Position numbers and translations under genes: made by a program
Shown: piece after piece, positions 24,781 to 36,000 of the stretch
Layout of the letters: each line of letters starts with the position of its first letter
Position numbering within the stretch: position 1 is the stretch's first letter
Source of the DNA: Anagrus nilaparvatae
Lineage: Eukaryota > Arthropoda > Insecta > Hymenoptera > Mymaridae
Direction of reading: 5' to 3'
Assembly (NCBI GenBank): GCA_022575985.1
Contig: JAKSXM010000263.1
Coordinates: forward strand, 12,256,001 to 12,320,000
Length of the DNA stretch: 64,000 nucleotides
Notes under the pieces: model-generated
The model's database searches: none
Told to the model about the DNA's origin: nothing
The model's input: the letters and a program-made list of their open reading frames with translations, nothing else

Positions 24781-25021
24781 CAGCAATCATAGCAATCATA
24801 TCACGATAAAAATTTTGCATGTCTAAATATTTTTCTTTTTGACATTCAATTAACGAATGTATATGCTGATTTTCGGCTTCTTGCATTTCAGAAAATTCCA
24901 TACTATATCTTAATTTAAAACTATCCTTAACCGTTGATATTTCATTTTCGCATAATTTTTCAATATCTTCCATATCTTGTTGTAAATTTTTTATAGATTT
25001 ACATAATTTTTCAGAGTATTC
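24781..25021 (-). pseudogene. DRC4: DRC4/GAS8 exon B (central coiled coil)
   Basis: On the minus strand an acceptor (ATTTTAG|GAA) at 25021 opens a frame with the nexin-dynein regulatory complex subunit 4 pattern: EIS-x-VKDSFKLRYSMEFSEM, then QHIHSLIECQKEKYLDMQNF and YRDMI. In vertebrate GAS8 the equivalent region ends with QIHTLMQRHEEAF and IKNYYNDI. DRC4 is a coiled-coil part of the axonemal N-DRC that controls ciliary beating. The frame meets TAA at about 24775, where homology stops and the transposase relic begins, so the fragment is truncated. The protein elements are well conserved, and only the ends are missing. Confidence 0.75.
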
Positions 25022-25067
25022 CTAAAATCATAAAATTGTTTCTCATAATTTCAAAATTGAAAAATTC

Positions 25068-26480
25068 TATATGGGTAGATTTAAATGAAGTGAGTGCGAC
25101 TTACATGGTCGGGTCTTCAAAACTGCCCCAAAGTGTTTTTTTCTGAAAGTACTACCAAAAATAAGTAACCAGCCCAATTTTTAGCCTCCCAGAGCGAAAT
25201 CTCGATTTTTGGCAGCCATTTTAGTGTTTTTGAATGTCGTAAAAAAAGTAAGAAAAATGAGTCATAATTTTTTTTATTATTGCTGTAAAAAACTCACATT
25301 ATCATGAAAAATTTTTTCTTTTTAGGTCTGGATAGCAAATTTCCCTGGCTATCTGATTCCGGGGTCAAAAATTTTTTTTGAGTTGCGCATGCGCGAGGAA
25401 TCGCTAAGATAGGCTGTTTTTTTTTCAAAAGTTGATTTCTCAAATGCCTATTAGTAAAAAATCTTGTAACCAGGCTTAAAATTTTCGTTAAACCTTATAT
25501 TTTTTGGCAAAAAAAAACATTTCGATGGGACACTGCTTTTTGGGAGCTCTAAATAAAAAAATAGCAGCTTTCTAAACCTCATTTTTTACAAATTTCAAAT
25601 TTCCCGCCAAGTCACGTGACCAATCAAAAATCTGATCAAAAATTTGGATTCCGCGGGAAATTTTACATAAGGATATATCTTTTCATGTTTTTAAGAGCGT
25701 TTATGTTAAAGCAGCGAAATTTTAAAATGAAAGATTAAAATATCTCATTTATTAAGGAATTTTTTTATTTTTTAAATTATTCCAAATTATTCAAAATTAT
25801 TCAGAAAATTCTTTATTATTTCACTGTTTTTCGCCGCTTTAACATAAACGCTCTTAAAAACATGAAAAGATATATCCTTATGTAAAATTTCCCGCGGAAT
25901 CCAAATTTTTGGTCAGATTTTTGATTGGTCACGTGACTTGGCGGGAAATTTGAAATTTGTAAAAAATGAGGTTTTGAAAGCTGCTATTTTTTTATCTAGA
26001 GCTCCCAAAAAGCAGTGTCCCATCGAAATGTTTTTTTTGCCAAAAAATATAAGGTTTAACGAAAATTTTAAGCCTGGTTACAAGATTTTTCACTTATAGG
26101 CATTTGAGAAATCGACTTTTGAAAAAAAACAGCCTATCTTAGCGATTCCTCGCGCATGCGCAACTCAAAAAAAATTTTTGACCCCGGAATCAGATAGCCA
26201 GGGAAATTTCCTATCCTGACTTAAATGGAAAAAATTTTTCATGATAATGTGAGTTTTTTACAGCAATAATAAAAAAAATTATGACTCATTTTTCTTACTT
26301 TTTTTACGACAGTCAAAAACACTAAAATGGCTGCCAAAAATCGAGATTTCGCTCTGGGAGGCTAAAAATTGGGCTGGTTACTTATTTTTGGTAGTACTTT
26401 CAGAAAAAAACACTTTGGGGCAGTTTTCGAGACCCGACCATGTAAGTCGCACTCACTTCATTGTAATCTACCCATATTCA
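25068..26480. mobile_element. Foldback element in the DRC4 intron, ~650-bp arms
   Basis: Left arm 25068-25716 and right arm about 25830-26480 are reverse complements with few mismatches, around a ~110-bp AT-rich loop. The outer ends read ATATGGGTAGATT and, further in, AATGAAGTGAGTGCGACTTA. No open frame of note lies inside. It sits entirely between the two DRC4 exons, so as an intronic insertion it need not disrupt splicing. No convincing TSD was found. Confidence 0.85.
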
Positions 26481-26496
26481 TAAATGTGTAACAAAC

Positions 26497-26789
26497 CAAT
26501 TTTATTTCATGAAACTTTTTTAAGAACGATGATTTTGTTTCATTTTGTGCTTTTATTGCCTCTGTAATATTTTTCATATGCAATGATTCTTGACAAAGAT
26601 AATAATTTTCTTGAAGTCTAAGAGCTACCCTAATTTCAGCTTTTTCATTACTCATTTTTTCGTCATAATCATAAATAATTTGTTTAAGTCTTCTTTTGTA
26701 CATTAATAATTCTTGTTGATGTTGATTCAGTAAATCATCTATATCTCTTTGTAGACTTCTATTTTTGTACAAGAAAATAATTCTCAGAA
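26497..26789 (-). pseudogene. DRC4: DRC4/GAS8 exon A (N-proximal coiled coil)
   Basis: Minus-strand exon bounded by an acceptor (CCTTCTTTAG) at 26789 and a donor (TTG|GTTTGT) at 26497. The frame reads YKNRSLQRDIDDLLNQHQQE, LLMYKRRLKQIIYDYDEK and KSSFLKKFHEIKL. This aligns by pattern with GAS8 around EIKVYKQKVKHLLYEHQNN. Exon A ends in phase 0 and joins exon B in frame, giving a continuous coiled coil across the junction. No upstream exon encoding the N-terminus is seen before the next repeat at about 26886. It is either part of a host gene with distant exons or a captured fragment. Confidence 0.75.
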
Positions 26790-26885
26790 CTAAAGAAGGT
26801 AATTTTTTAATCTATTTATTATATTCGGTTACCCGAAACTTGGTCGGGTATACTCCAGTCAAATCGTGGTTTAGGGTTCATTTTC

Positions 26886-27733
26886 TCCTACTGACATGAG
26901 ATTTGCTCTACTATATGTTTTAGGAGTCGCTGATCACAAAAATTGGGGATTTATCCGGGAGATATTTTCGACACTCTTAAATTTGCAAAAGCTACCCCCA
27001 AAAAGGTTTTTTTTTGATATATTAGTAAGCTGAGCTTATAGATTTAGCCAAGAATTGGTCTTAGGGGGTTTTTCGGGTCGTTGAACAAGAATTTCAGGTA
27101 GTTTTTAATGAATAATTAATATTTCACTCTTAAATTAACAAAAACAACCTATGAAAAGGGTGCAGTAATATCCAAAATACCACTTTTAGGGGTTGTTTTT
27201 GCTAAATTAAGGGTGAAATATTGATTATTCACGAAAAACTCCCCCCAATTTCTTGATCAGCGACCCAAAGAATCCGTTAGGACATAATTTGGTCGCTCAA
27301 AGTGCAGAAATAGAAAACACACCCTTTTTAGGGGTTTTTTTTTGCTAATTTAAGGGTAAAATATTAATTATTTTTTAAAAATTCTCATAAATTCTTAATT
27401 AGCGACCAAAAAACCCGTATGGACATAATCTGGTCGCTCAAAGTTTAAAAATAGCAAAAACACATCCAGTAGTAATTTTTGCTAATTTAAGGGTGAAATA
27501 TTAATTAATCATTGAAAACTACCTAAAATTCTTGTTCAGCGACCCATAAAACCTCCTAAGACCAATTCTTGGATAAATCTATAAACTCAGTTTGCTAATA
27601 TATCAAAAAACCTCTTTTTGGGGGTAGTTTTTGCAAATTGAAGGGTTCCGAAAATATTTCCTGGAAATAACTCCGATTTTCGTGATCAGTGACCCAAAAA
27701 ACATATAGTAGAGCAAGTCTCATGTCAGTAAGA
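26886..27733. mobile_element. Foldback element, second family
   Basis: Imperfect inverted repeat: the left end (CTACTGACATGAGATTTGCT) pairs with the right end near 27700-27733. Inside, shorter modules repeat with the strings 'gcgacccaaa', 'gggtgaaatattaatta' and 'ctacccccaaaaagg'. The same family occurs at 9031-9535 and 55650-57190. Confidence 0.75.
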
Positions 27734-28004
27734 GATAATACACCCCCCCCCCAGCGCGACCCAACTTGGAGCACAAAACCCGACATTTTGTCGCGAATTT
27801 AGGATTTCTTTTTAGGCGAGTGGTAAGCCTTATTAAGTCCCCTTTAAGTCTTATTTTTCTACTTTTATAATAAAAATATTTATATTCCCAAAAATTGGGA
27901 AAGAAAGGGGGCTCAAACTCTACCTTGTGTTGCATGCCTCTCGACAAAATTTTTATTCCTAAAAGTAATTGAAAAATAATAAATATAGGGAGAAAAAATC
28001 ATGA

Positions 28005-28977
28005 AGAAGAAGTAAAAAAGTTTAGAACAAAAAGAAACGATGCCGTTTACAAAGGTATAAAAGGAAAAACTGTTCTTGATAAACTGCCTGCTATAAATAC
28101 CAGTGAGTTTGTATTAGGAGAACTTTTTTGGGATGCGTTCGCCAGTTTACTACTTTAATTTTTACTTCATCAACTACAGCAGCGTATAGTTTAAAAGATA
28201 AATTGCATGAACTTGATATATGTATGTTAAATATTAAAGTGCCGTCTATATTTCATCGACTACCAAGAAAAATTTTGGAATTTACAAATTATAATGCTTA
28301 AGAATGGCAGAAAAATATTTTCAGCACTAAGGAAAGACGAAGTAAATAAACAAAACTTTGATTTGGCAGACACTTTTCTTAAAAGATTTTACTCTGATAT
28401 TGGTCATCTTTATGGAAACAGACATTTCACCTATAATACCCAACAAACTTGTAACCTAGTTCATTATGTACGGCTTTGGGCTACTGCAGCCTTTCCATTT
28501 AAAGATCGAAGTGGGATTATAGGTAGAATGGTGAATGGTAATTCCAATATTGGTGAAGAGTTAGCAAACAAGTTAAAATTACAAATACAATATGATTGCT
28601 TGAAGCAAAATGTGGTGATGAATAGTTACAAAAATAAAACAAAATCTTACAACATTCAACCTCTTACGGAAGAGGATATTAAAAAATATCTTCGCGATAA
28701 AGAAAGATCAGCTATAAAAAATTTTTGTAAGTCTAATAATTTTTCAATCTATGACTGTTTCAAAATCAACAGCGTATTGTACACTTCAAAAATTTATATA
28801 GAATATAAGACCAATAATTACATTGTTGAAATCAAAACTAAAAATATATTAGATTATAGGTTTTTTTTAATTTTATGTTATTTATCATTCAATGGCTCTT
28901 ATTATTTTATGTGCAATCCTTTAGCTTTAGTTGACTATGAAAGAATTTTAATTTCTGATTTAAACGTTTTGGTATAA
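28005..28977 (+). pseudogene. C-terminal half of the transposase relic
   Basis: Readable from about 28005 (VYKGIKGKTVLDKLPAINT). It continues with LDICMLNIKVPSIFHRLPRK and, after a frame break at about 28290-28300 (an in-frame TAA followed by EWQ), an open frame 28294-28977. That frame contains FLKRFYSDIGHLYGNRHFTY and YVRLWATAAFPFKDRSGIIG. The order 'GIKG ... P-S-x-x-x-R-x-PR ... LYG ... H-x-TYN' matches the C-terminal part of the same family as 23733-24775. Together they form one gene whose middle is replaced by 3.2 kb of DRC4 and foldback DNA. Confidence 0.5.
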
Positions 28978-28979
28978 AA

Positions 28980-29339
28980 TATTTTACCTATTAAAATACT
29001 AAAAGAATTTTTGTTTATTAAAGTTGAGGATGTACTTTCTATAAATAATTTAATTCTTGTAGATAATTCTATATGCTTACAGCCACATAATCATAATGTC
29101 ATAATGTAAATATTTAATAGTATTCTAATATAATATTTATTAATATTTAATCATTATTAAATTTATATAATAAAATAATTATTAACAATTTTTAGTGTAA
29201 AATAACAAAAAAATTTTATAATTCATATTAAGAAAAAGTTACATGATTATTTATAAATATTTATAACTAATGAGGTATATTTTATAGCATAAATAATTAT
29301 TGATAATAAATAATAATTGAAAATAAAATATAGTAATGT
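28980..29339. other. AT-rich spacer after the transposase relic
   Basis: Out-of-frame remnants of the transposase tail may extend to about 29100. The rest is nearly pure A/T. Confidence 0.4.
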
Positions 29340-30680
29340 GCAGTTTTTTTAACAAAATTTTCAGTTTTTTTCATACTGTAGACAATCAATATTTGAATAT
29401 TTTCAATTTTCATTCATACATCACAACTGATATTGTAGACAATCAATATAAATATGACTATAGAATGAAATTTTCATAATTTTTTATTGTTCATAAATAG
29501 GACAGGCGATATCCATTTCACTCTATGGTAAAATTTTTTTAGCTTTTTCATAAATAAAACAGCCAGCAATATAGATTGAAAATTTTGAATTTTTTTCATA
29601 ATGTAGACAGCCAATATAAATTTTACTATAGAGTGAAATTTTTATAATTTTTTATTTTTCAATTAATAGAACAGCCGATATTCATTTTACTCTGTGGTGA
29701 CATTTTTGGGATTTTCCATATATAAAAAAAAAAAAACAATATAGATTGAAATTTTTGCTGTTTTTTTATATTTTAGACAATCGATATGAATTTTACTCTG
29801 AAGTGAAATATTTATTTTTTTTTTTTTTTCATAAATAGGACAAAAGATATCCATTTTACTCTATAGTGAAATTTTTTGGGTTTTTTCTTATATAAAATCA
29901 ATATGAATTTTACTATCGAGTGAAACTTTTATAATATTTTTTATAAACTTTTATAATTTTTATAATGTTTTCATAAATAGGACAGCCGATATCCATTATA
30001 CTCTATATGAGCGGGTATTTTTAATAAGGGCGTATAGATTTTACGAATAGTGAATGGAAGAGAGCAAAAGTGATTGTCGCCATAGACGTACATAAGCTTA
30101 AGTGTCGCGACAGGCCTTTTACGCCGGGGCCCTAATTTCGGTTACTTTTGTTAATTTTTGTTTATAATAAAACTGATATAAACAAAAAAAAAATGATAAA
30201 TTATTTATAATATTCCTGATAATTATTAAAAATATATAAATAACTGACATTTTCATTTTTTTAAGCTATTAATAATAGAGAATTAAAAATAAATAAATTA
30301 ATTAATTAAAAAAAAAAATTAATTACAATATAAATATTTATACTATTAAAAATATCAATAGTAAAAAAAAATATAAAAATTAAAAAAAAAAAAAATCAAA
30401 TCATTAAAAATAAAAAAAAATTAAATCTATAAGCTATATACGAGGGCACTCAAAGGTACCCGTTATTATGCATGTAACTGGCCGTTTTTTTTGAATTCCT
30501 TTACATCTCCTTCGTATAGACTTGACGCTCGAAAAATCTATACGCTCTTATTGAAAATGCCCGCTCACATATGGTTAAATTTTTGAGTTTTTTCATATAT
30601 AAAACAACTAACATTATAGATTGAAATTTTTGCTGTTTTTTTATATTGCAGAGAATCAATATTAATTTTACTCTACCCTC
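29340..30680. repeat. Degenerate minisatellite split by a MITE
   Basis: Units of roughly 55-60 bp recur with landmarks such as 'tagacaatcaatat', 'ttttactctatagtgaaa', 'cataaataggacagccgatatcca' and 'catatataaaacaacc'. The array runs 29340-30005 and resumes at 30570-30680 on the other side of the MITE at 30006-30569. Confidence 0.7.
30006..30569. mobile_element. 564-bp MITE, TA target, TGAGCGGG inverted ends
   Basis: The left end TATGAGCGGGTATTTTTAAT is mirrored at the right end (rc TGTGAGCGGGCATTTTCAAT). The inverted match continues through 'AAGGGCGTATAGATTTT' versus 'AAGAGCGTATAGATTTT'. It interrupts a satellite unit whose empty version (ACTCTATGG) is visible nearby at about 29520, which supports a TA duplication. 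No coding capacity. The TA target suggests a Tc1/mariner-type partner. Confidence 0.75.
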
Positions 30681-30757
30681 TCCGCATCAATATATAAATT
30701 TTTTATGATGAAAAGAGAAAATATGTTTATTTCACATTTTTAAACTAGAAATAACTA

Positions 30758-32030
30758 GGGGAAGAGCGGGTCTTGAGGCGCAAGCAAAAAAATTTTTTGT
30801 TTATAAAGCCAAAAAATTTATTATAAATTATTTATCAAAAAATTTTTTTACTAATATAATATTCAATGTTTTAGAAATCAATTTATAATTACTAAATTTA
30901 AAAAAAAGACTCCATTTTTTAGAAATAATTAAATAAAAAAAAAGTAGGTTTGGAGGGTCTACTGGCGCAGGTGTTGGTGTAATGGCGCACCCCGTCGGGA
31001 TTAATGGCGCATATATCTACTGCCACCTATATTGTTTTTTTCCTTTTTATTTTTTTAAATATTTTAATGTTTTCTTTTTTGGATTTAGGAAAAATAATAA
31101 TAAATATAATAAAAACAAAATTTCATTAATCAACTGATATATATTTATTAAATCTTTATAAAAACATTTTATTTTTAGATAATATCAAATAAAACTAATT
31201 TCATATAAAAACTTTTATTGCAACTGCTAAGTCTTTACTATCCCAAAGACCTTTTTTTTTACTCATCTATATAACACAGAAAAAAATACATTCATTAATT
31301 TAAAAGTAAAAATTTTTATATTTTTTAAATATCTAAAATTTTAAATAAATAACATAAACTTTGTATTCATAAAACGATTTTAATTTGAGCAAAAAAAAAT
31401 AAACAATTGGTATAACCTCAAATTTTAAGAATTGAAAAATTACTTCACTAATACGAATAACACATGAATAATAAACTTATTATGCAAATATAATTACCTT
31501 TAGAACTTATTTTTTATTATAAAATAATTTTGTATTTAAGAATTAAATAATAAATAACATTAATAATAATAAATGTTAGTAGATAATTGACTAAATGCTT
31601 AAAAAGACTTGTCAACAAATGCTTAAGGCTGCGCCACAATAGCAGCGACAAGTGCGCCAGCATACCCGAACTCGTGATTTTTTTTTTTTAAATTTAAAAA
31701 AAAAAAAATTATTTAAATAAGAAAATTAAATTTTTAATTGCAAAATATTATCTGTAATTTTATAACTAATTAAAAAAAAAACACTGTAGCATATATAATT
31801 TTACCTAAATCCTTAGTCTTGTAACGTGATTTCTTATAAGAATTCATGCTAAATTTTTGAATTCAAATTTCTAAATTATAAATAGATAAAATATATTTTT
31901 TTTGTATTATGTTAAATAAGCTTATAAAAAATTAAAGATTTCTTACAATTTAAAAAAAAAAAAATTCTTCCTCATATAGAAATAAGAGTGCGCCAGAATA
32001 CCTGCCGCGCCACAAGACCCGCTCTTCCCC
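30758..32030. mobile_element. 1.27-kb MITE-like element with GGGGAAGAGCGGGTCTTG ends
   Basis: Left end GGGGAAGAGCGGGTCTTGAG and right end CAAGACCCGCTCTTCCCC are inverted, each flanked by TA (30756-30757 and 32031-32032). 'GGCGCA/TGCGCC' motifs recur just inside both ends. The interior is AT-rich without an open frame. It is consistent with a non-autonomous Tc1/mariner-type element. Confidence 0.75.
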
Positions 32031-32289
32031 TATACTTTCTTGTTTTGAAACAAGAAATTTGAAATTTTTTTTTTTCGCAAATGCGGCTGAGTAAATTTCT
32101 CTTTTTAAAAATAGAAAATAATAAAATTCTATTTTACAAAATGTAAAAATTCTATTTTTTAGTTTTGAAAAAATGAATTATATGTTAGAAAAAAAGAGTG
32201 AATTAATTTCCATATTCAAAAATTGAAAATAGTTTAATTCCATTTGGTAAAACGTAATTTTGTTAATTTCTACATTTAAAACAAAAAAA

Positions 32290-33065
32290 TGAATTTTGGA
32301 AAATAATGAATTTTTCAACCCAAAATATTTTCGAAATTTCCAATATGGTGAACCGAAAAACTTAAAAAATGAACTTTTAGCTTTACAGGAGGGTTTTTTG
32401 GGTCAAGAAAAAAGAAATTGGCGGTGGAAAATATTCTATTTTTTAATTCAACATATTTTCCGACTTTCCAAGATGGTGGACCGAAACATTTAAAAATGAA
32501 CTTTAAACTTTCAAAGGGGTTTTTTAGGGTACGGAACATGAATTTTCGGTGTAAAAGAATGAATTTTTCAACCCAAAATATTTTCCAATTTTCCAAAATG
32601 GTGAACTGAAAAACTTAAAAAATGAAATTTTAGCTTTACAAGAGGGTTTTTTGGTTCAAGAAAAATGAATTGGCGGAAAAAGTATTCTATTTTTTAATTC
32701 AACATATTTTCCGAGTTTCAAAGATGGCGGACCGAAACATTTAAAAATGAACTTTTAACTTTCAAAGGCTGTTTTTTAAGGCAAGGAAAATGAATTTTCG
32801 GTGGAAAAGAATGAATTTTTCAACCCAAAATATTTTCCAATTTTCCAAGATGGTGAACCGAAAAACTTAAAAAACGAACTTTTAGCTTTACAAGGGGGTT
32901 TCTTGGGTCAAGAAAAATGAATTGGCTGTGGAAAATATTCTATTTTTTAGATCCACATATTTTCCGACTTTCCAAGATGGCGGACCGAAACATTTAAAAA
33001 ATGAACTTTTAACTTTTATAGAGGGTTTTTTATGGCAAGGAACAAAAATTTTCCTTGATTATATG
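32290..33065. repeat. Satellite array with ~252-bp dimeric period
   Basis: GAATTTTTCAACCCAAAATA recurs at about 32308, 32561 and 32813, giving a period of 252-253 bp. Each period contains two related half-units ('ccaagatggtgaaccgaaaaactt' and 'ccaagatggcggaccgaaacattt'). A related unit occurs alone near 39640-39720. Short frames within it are incidental. Confidence 0.75.
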
Positions 33066-33107
33066 TTCTTAGGCTCATTTAACACTAACATGATATCCAG
33101 TTTTACC

Positions 33108-34076
33108 TAGAGGTGGACGATACGAGACTATACCGAGACTTTAGGCTTGTCTCGTCTCGGTATCGGAAATTTTGAAATTTTGCAGTCTCGTTTCGGTCTC
33201 GTTTTCGAGAAAGTCTCGAAAAAATTAAGGTTTTTCTTCAGAAAATTATAAAAATAAAATTGTCAACTATTTATATACAAACAATTACAAATTTATAAAT
33301 TCCTGTGAGACTAAAGCGCCCTCTGAGCTGAGTTTTTTTTATGGCTAATAAAATAACCTGACAATTTTTATCAAGCAGTTATTCTTTTGTAAAATTATAG
33401 ATAAAAAAATATTGTTTTTGATTAAAATTGTATACATTTGAAAAAAAAATTTTTATCTGCAATAAATTAGTGTAACGTATTTTTAAGATTTAAAATAATA
33501 ATGTTTCTAAATTATCTTTGACGGTTGATTATTATTGATATTATTTGATGGTTGGTTAGCTGATCATAAAACTGAATCCTTTTACGGAATAACAGCCCAT
33601 ATTTTATTGATGAACACTGGATTCTACGTTCAATAACTTCAGATTTTATACCTATCAGCTAGGAGCCAAACATTCAGGAATAGTATATTACGACCCATGG
33701 CCAGAAAAATAAAGTAAAAAAATATATAAAAAATATACTGTTAATAATGTATCATCAAATAAAACTTTATGTTTAAGAAAATTTATGCAGTGATAAATCA
33801 AAGAAAACTATAATTATAACTATTTTTTAAGTACACAGTCTTAATAAGAATATTAATTTTAATGTCTTTTTACTTATTGTAAAAATTTAAATTAACTAAA
33901 TGTATTAATAACTTTTTTTTTCGAGACGAGACTTCCCGAGAGTCTCGATGTGAATGTCTCGTCTCGTCCCGAATTTTCTACAAATGCTCTCGTCTCGGTC
34001 TCGTCTCGAAATCTCTCGAAATTGAGACGAGACCGAGACGTGACCGATACTGGTCTCGCAGTCTCGTCCACCTCTA
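33108..34076. mobile_element. hAT-type MITE, 969 bp, 8-bp TSD
   Basis: The terminal inverted repeat TAGAGGTGGACGA is mirrored at the right end (TCGTCCACCTCTA). A perfect 8-bp target duplication GTTTTACC lies at 33100-33107 and 34077-34084. The subterminal regions are rich in TCTCG/CGAGA motifs on both sides (33120-33225, 33920-34065). Such repeated subterminal pentamers are typical transposase-binding regions of hAT elements. No transposase is encoded, so the element is non-autonomous. Confidence 0.9.
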
Positions 34077-34106
34077 GTTTTACCAGAAATGAATCGATCA
34101 CCCACA

Positions 34107-34325
34107 ATGAGCAATTTTACACCTTCTTGGTTAACCCTGGGTTAACTTGACCAAATGTTAACATAATCACGAGCAAATGGACAAAGATCCGCTTAAACCG
34201 ACAAAGGTTTAATTTTTTCAGATAACCGTGGCGGTGTAAACGGGACTTTGTCAATTTGCTAGCGGTTAAGATAACATTTGGTTAAGTTAACCCAGGGTTA
34301 ACTCCGACGGTGTAAAATCGCTCAA
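34107..34325. mobile_element. Small MITE with GTTAACCCTGGGTTAAC core palindrome
   Basis: Left end GAGCAATTTTACACC and right end GGTGTAAAATCGCTC are inverted. The match extends inward through TTAACCCTGGGTTAACTT and ACCAAATGTTA. Length is about 219 bp. The class is uncertain. Confidence 0.7.
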
Positions 34326-34345
34326 TATAAAAAAATATTATACTG

Positions 34346-34852
34346 GCGTAACCTAAGGAAACAGGCTATAATAAAATAACGACACTTCAAGCCTTACAGT
34401 AGCGTAACCTAAGGAAACAGGCTATAATAAAATAACGACACGTCAAGCCTTACAGTAGCGTAACCTAAGGAAACAGGCTATAATAAAATAACGACACGTC
34501 AAGCCTTACACTAGCGTAACCTAAGGTGTAGGCTATAATAAAAAACGACACGTCAAGCCTTTCAGTAGCGTAACCTAAGGAAGTAGGCTATAATAAAGAA
34601 CGACACGTCAAGCCTTACAGTAGTGTAAGCTAAGGAAGTAGGCTATAATAAAATAACAACACGTTAAGCCTTGCAGTAACGTAGCCTAAGGAAGTAGGCT
34701 ATAATAAAAAACGACACGTCAAGCCTTACAGTAGCGTAATCTAAGGAAGTAGGCTATAATAAAATAACAACACGTCAAGCCTTACAGTAGTTTAAGCTAC
34801 AGAAATAGGCTACAATAAAAAACGACACGTCAAGCCTTACAGTAGCGTAGCA
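34346..34852. repeat. Minisatellite block 1, 54-56-bp unit
   Basis: About nine units with landmarks GCGTAACCTAAGGAA, AGGCTATAATAAAA and CGACACGTCAAGCC. Spacing of the first landmark is 56, 56, 56, 54 and 54 bp. The whole unit is conserved, with no variable spacers. Confidence 0.85.
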
Positions 34853-34854
34853 TA

Positions 34855-35060
34855 TAATTTTCTCTGATAAAAATAACCCTTGAGATGAGTGTAAGTCTGA
34901 TGAAATAAAAAAATAAATCAATCTTCCAGCTCTAGTTGTAATTTCGGGTTTATTTAAATTAAATATAATTCGGGGTTATGGAAATTCAGGGAATATGGTT
35001 GAAAGTCTAAAAAAGTACTAGAAAATTTAAGAAAATAGTCTGGAACGTCAGGGAATTTTA
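34855..35060. repeat. Direct repeat module, copy 1
   Basis: Starts ATATAATTTTCTCTGATAAA and ends before block 2 of the minisatellite. It repeats at 35697-36000. At about 34999-35003 it holds the uninterrupted TTGAA site used by the mini-insertion in copy 2. Confidence 0.8.
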
Positions 35061-35420
35061 AGTAGGCTATAATAAAAAACGACACGTCAAGCCTTACAGT
35101 GGCGTAACCTAAGGAAATAAGCTACAATAAAAAACGACCCGTCAAGCCTTACAGTAGTGTAAGCTAAGGAAATAGGCTACAATACAAAACGACACGTCAA
35201 GTCTTACAGTAGCGTAACCTTAGGAAATAGGCTACAATAAAAAACAACACGTCAAGCCTTACAGTAGCGTAACGTAAAGAAACAGGCTATAATAAAATAA
35301 CGACACGTCAAGCCTTACAGTAGCGTAACCTAAGGAAGTAGGCTATAATAAAAAACGACACGTCAAGCCTTACAGTAACGTAACCTAAGGAAGTAGGCTA
35401 TAATAAAAAACGACACGTGT
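35061..35420. repeat. Minisatellite block 2, 54-56-bp unit
   Basis: About six to seven further units of the same GCGTAACCTAAGGAA family in the same orientation, separated from block 1 by the direct-repeat module. Confidence 0.85.
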
Positions 35421-35696
35421 TATTTAACAAAAGTAGAAACTTTTCCAAGATAAAAATACAATAGCTGCCGATCAAATTATAAACACATAATTTTAGTCGT
35501 GGACACCTTTCAATAAAATGTTTTGTATTTAAAAAATTTTGTTCACACCACACTCATTATATAAGAAAATGCATTATTATTAATAATAACTTCTAAATAA
35601 TCGCATATCCATAAAATAATTAATAATATTTAATTAATTAGTTATGCCCCCTCTGATGCCACCATAAAATATACAGACCTTAAACCGGGAGCCACC

Positions 35697-36000
35697 TTAA
35701 ATATAATTTTCTCTGATAAAAATTACCCTTGAGATAAGTGTAAGTCTGATGAAATAAAAAAATAAATCAATCTTCCAGCTCTAGTTGCAATTTCGGGTTT
35801 ATTTAAATTAAATTTAATTCGGGGTTATGGAAATTCAAGGAATATGGTTGAAGGGTCGATAATTACCAGAGTTCAATTTTTTCAACTCTAGAGTCCCCAG
35901 AATCTAGTAAGAATATGCTCCATGAAATCGACCCTTGAAAGTCTAAAAAAGTATTAGAAAATTTAAAAAAATAGTCTGGAACGTCAAGGAATTTTAAAAC
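35697..36000. repeat. Direct repeat module, copy 2, with 82-bp insertion
   Basis: Matches 34855-35060 except for an extra 82 bp at 35853-35934. Confidence 0.8.
35853..35934. mobile_element. 82-bp mini-MITE with TTGAA duplication
   Basis: Ends GGGTCGAT and ATCGACCC are inverted (8 bp). TTGAA flanks both sides (35848-35852, 35935-35939), while the paralogous module at 34999-35003 has a single TTGAA with no insert. This gives direct before/after evidence of insertion. Confidence 0.8.

Noticed and set aside
33892..34150. Ser/Arg-rich frames suggesting an SR protein
   Set aside because: They come from TCTCG motif repeats in the hAT MITE terminus.
34346..35420. Regularly spaced repeats resembling a CRISPR array
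   Set aside because: The whole 54-56-bp unit is conserved with no unique spacers, and the context is eukaryotic. It is a minisatellite.
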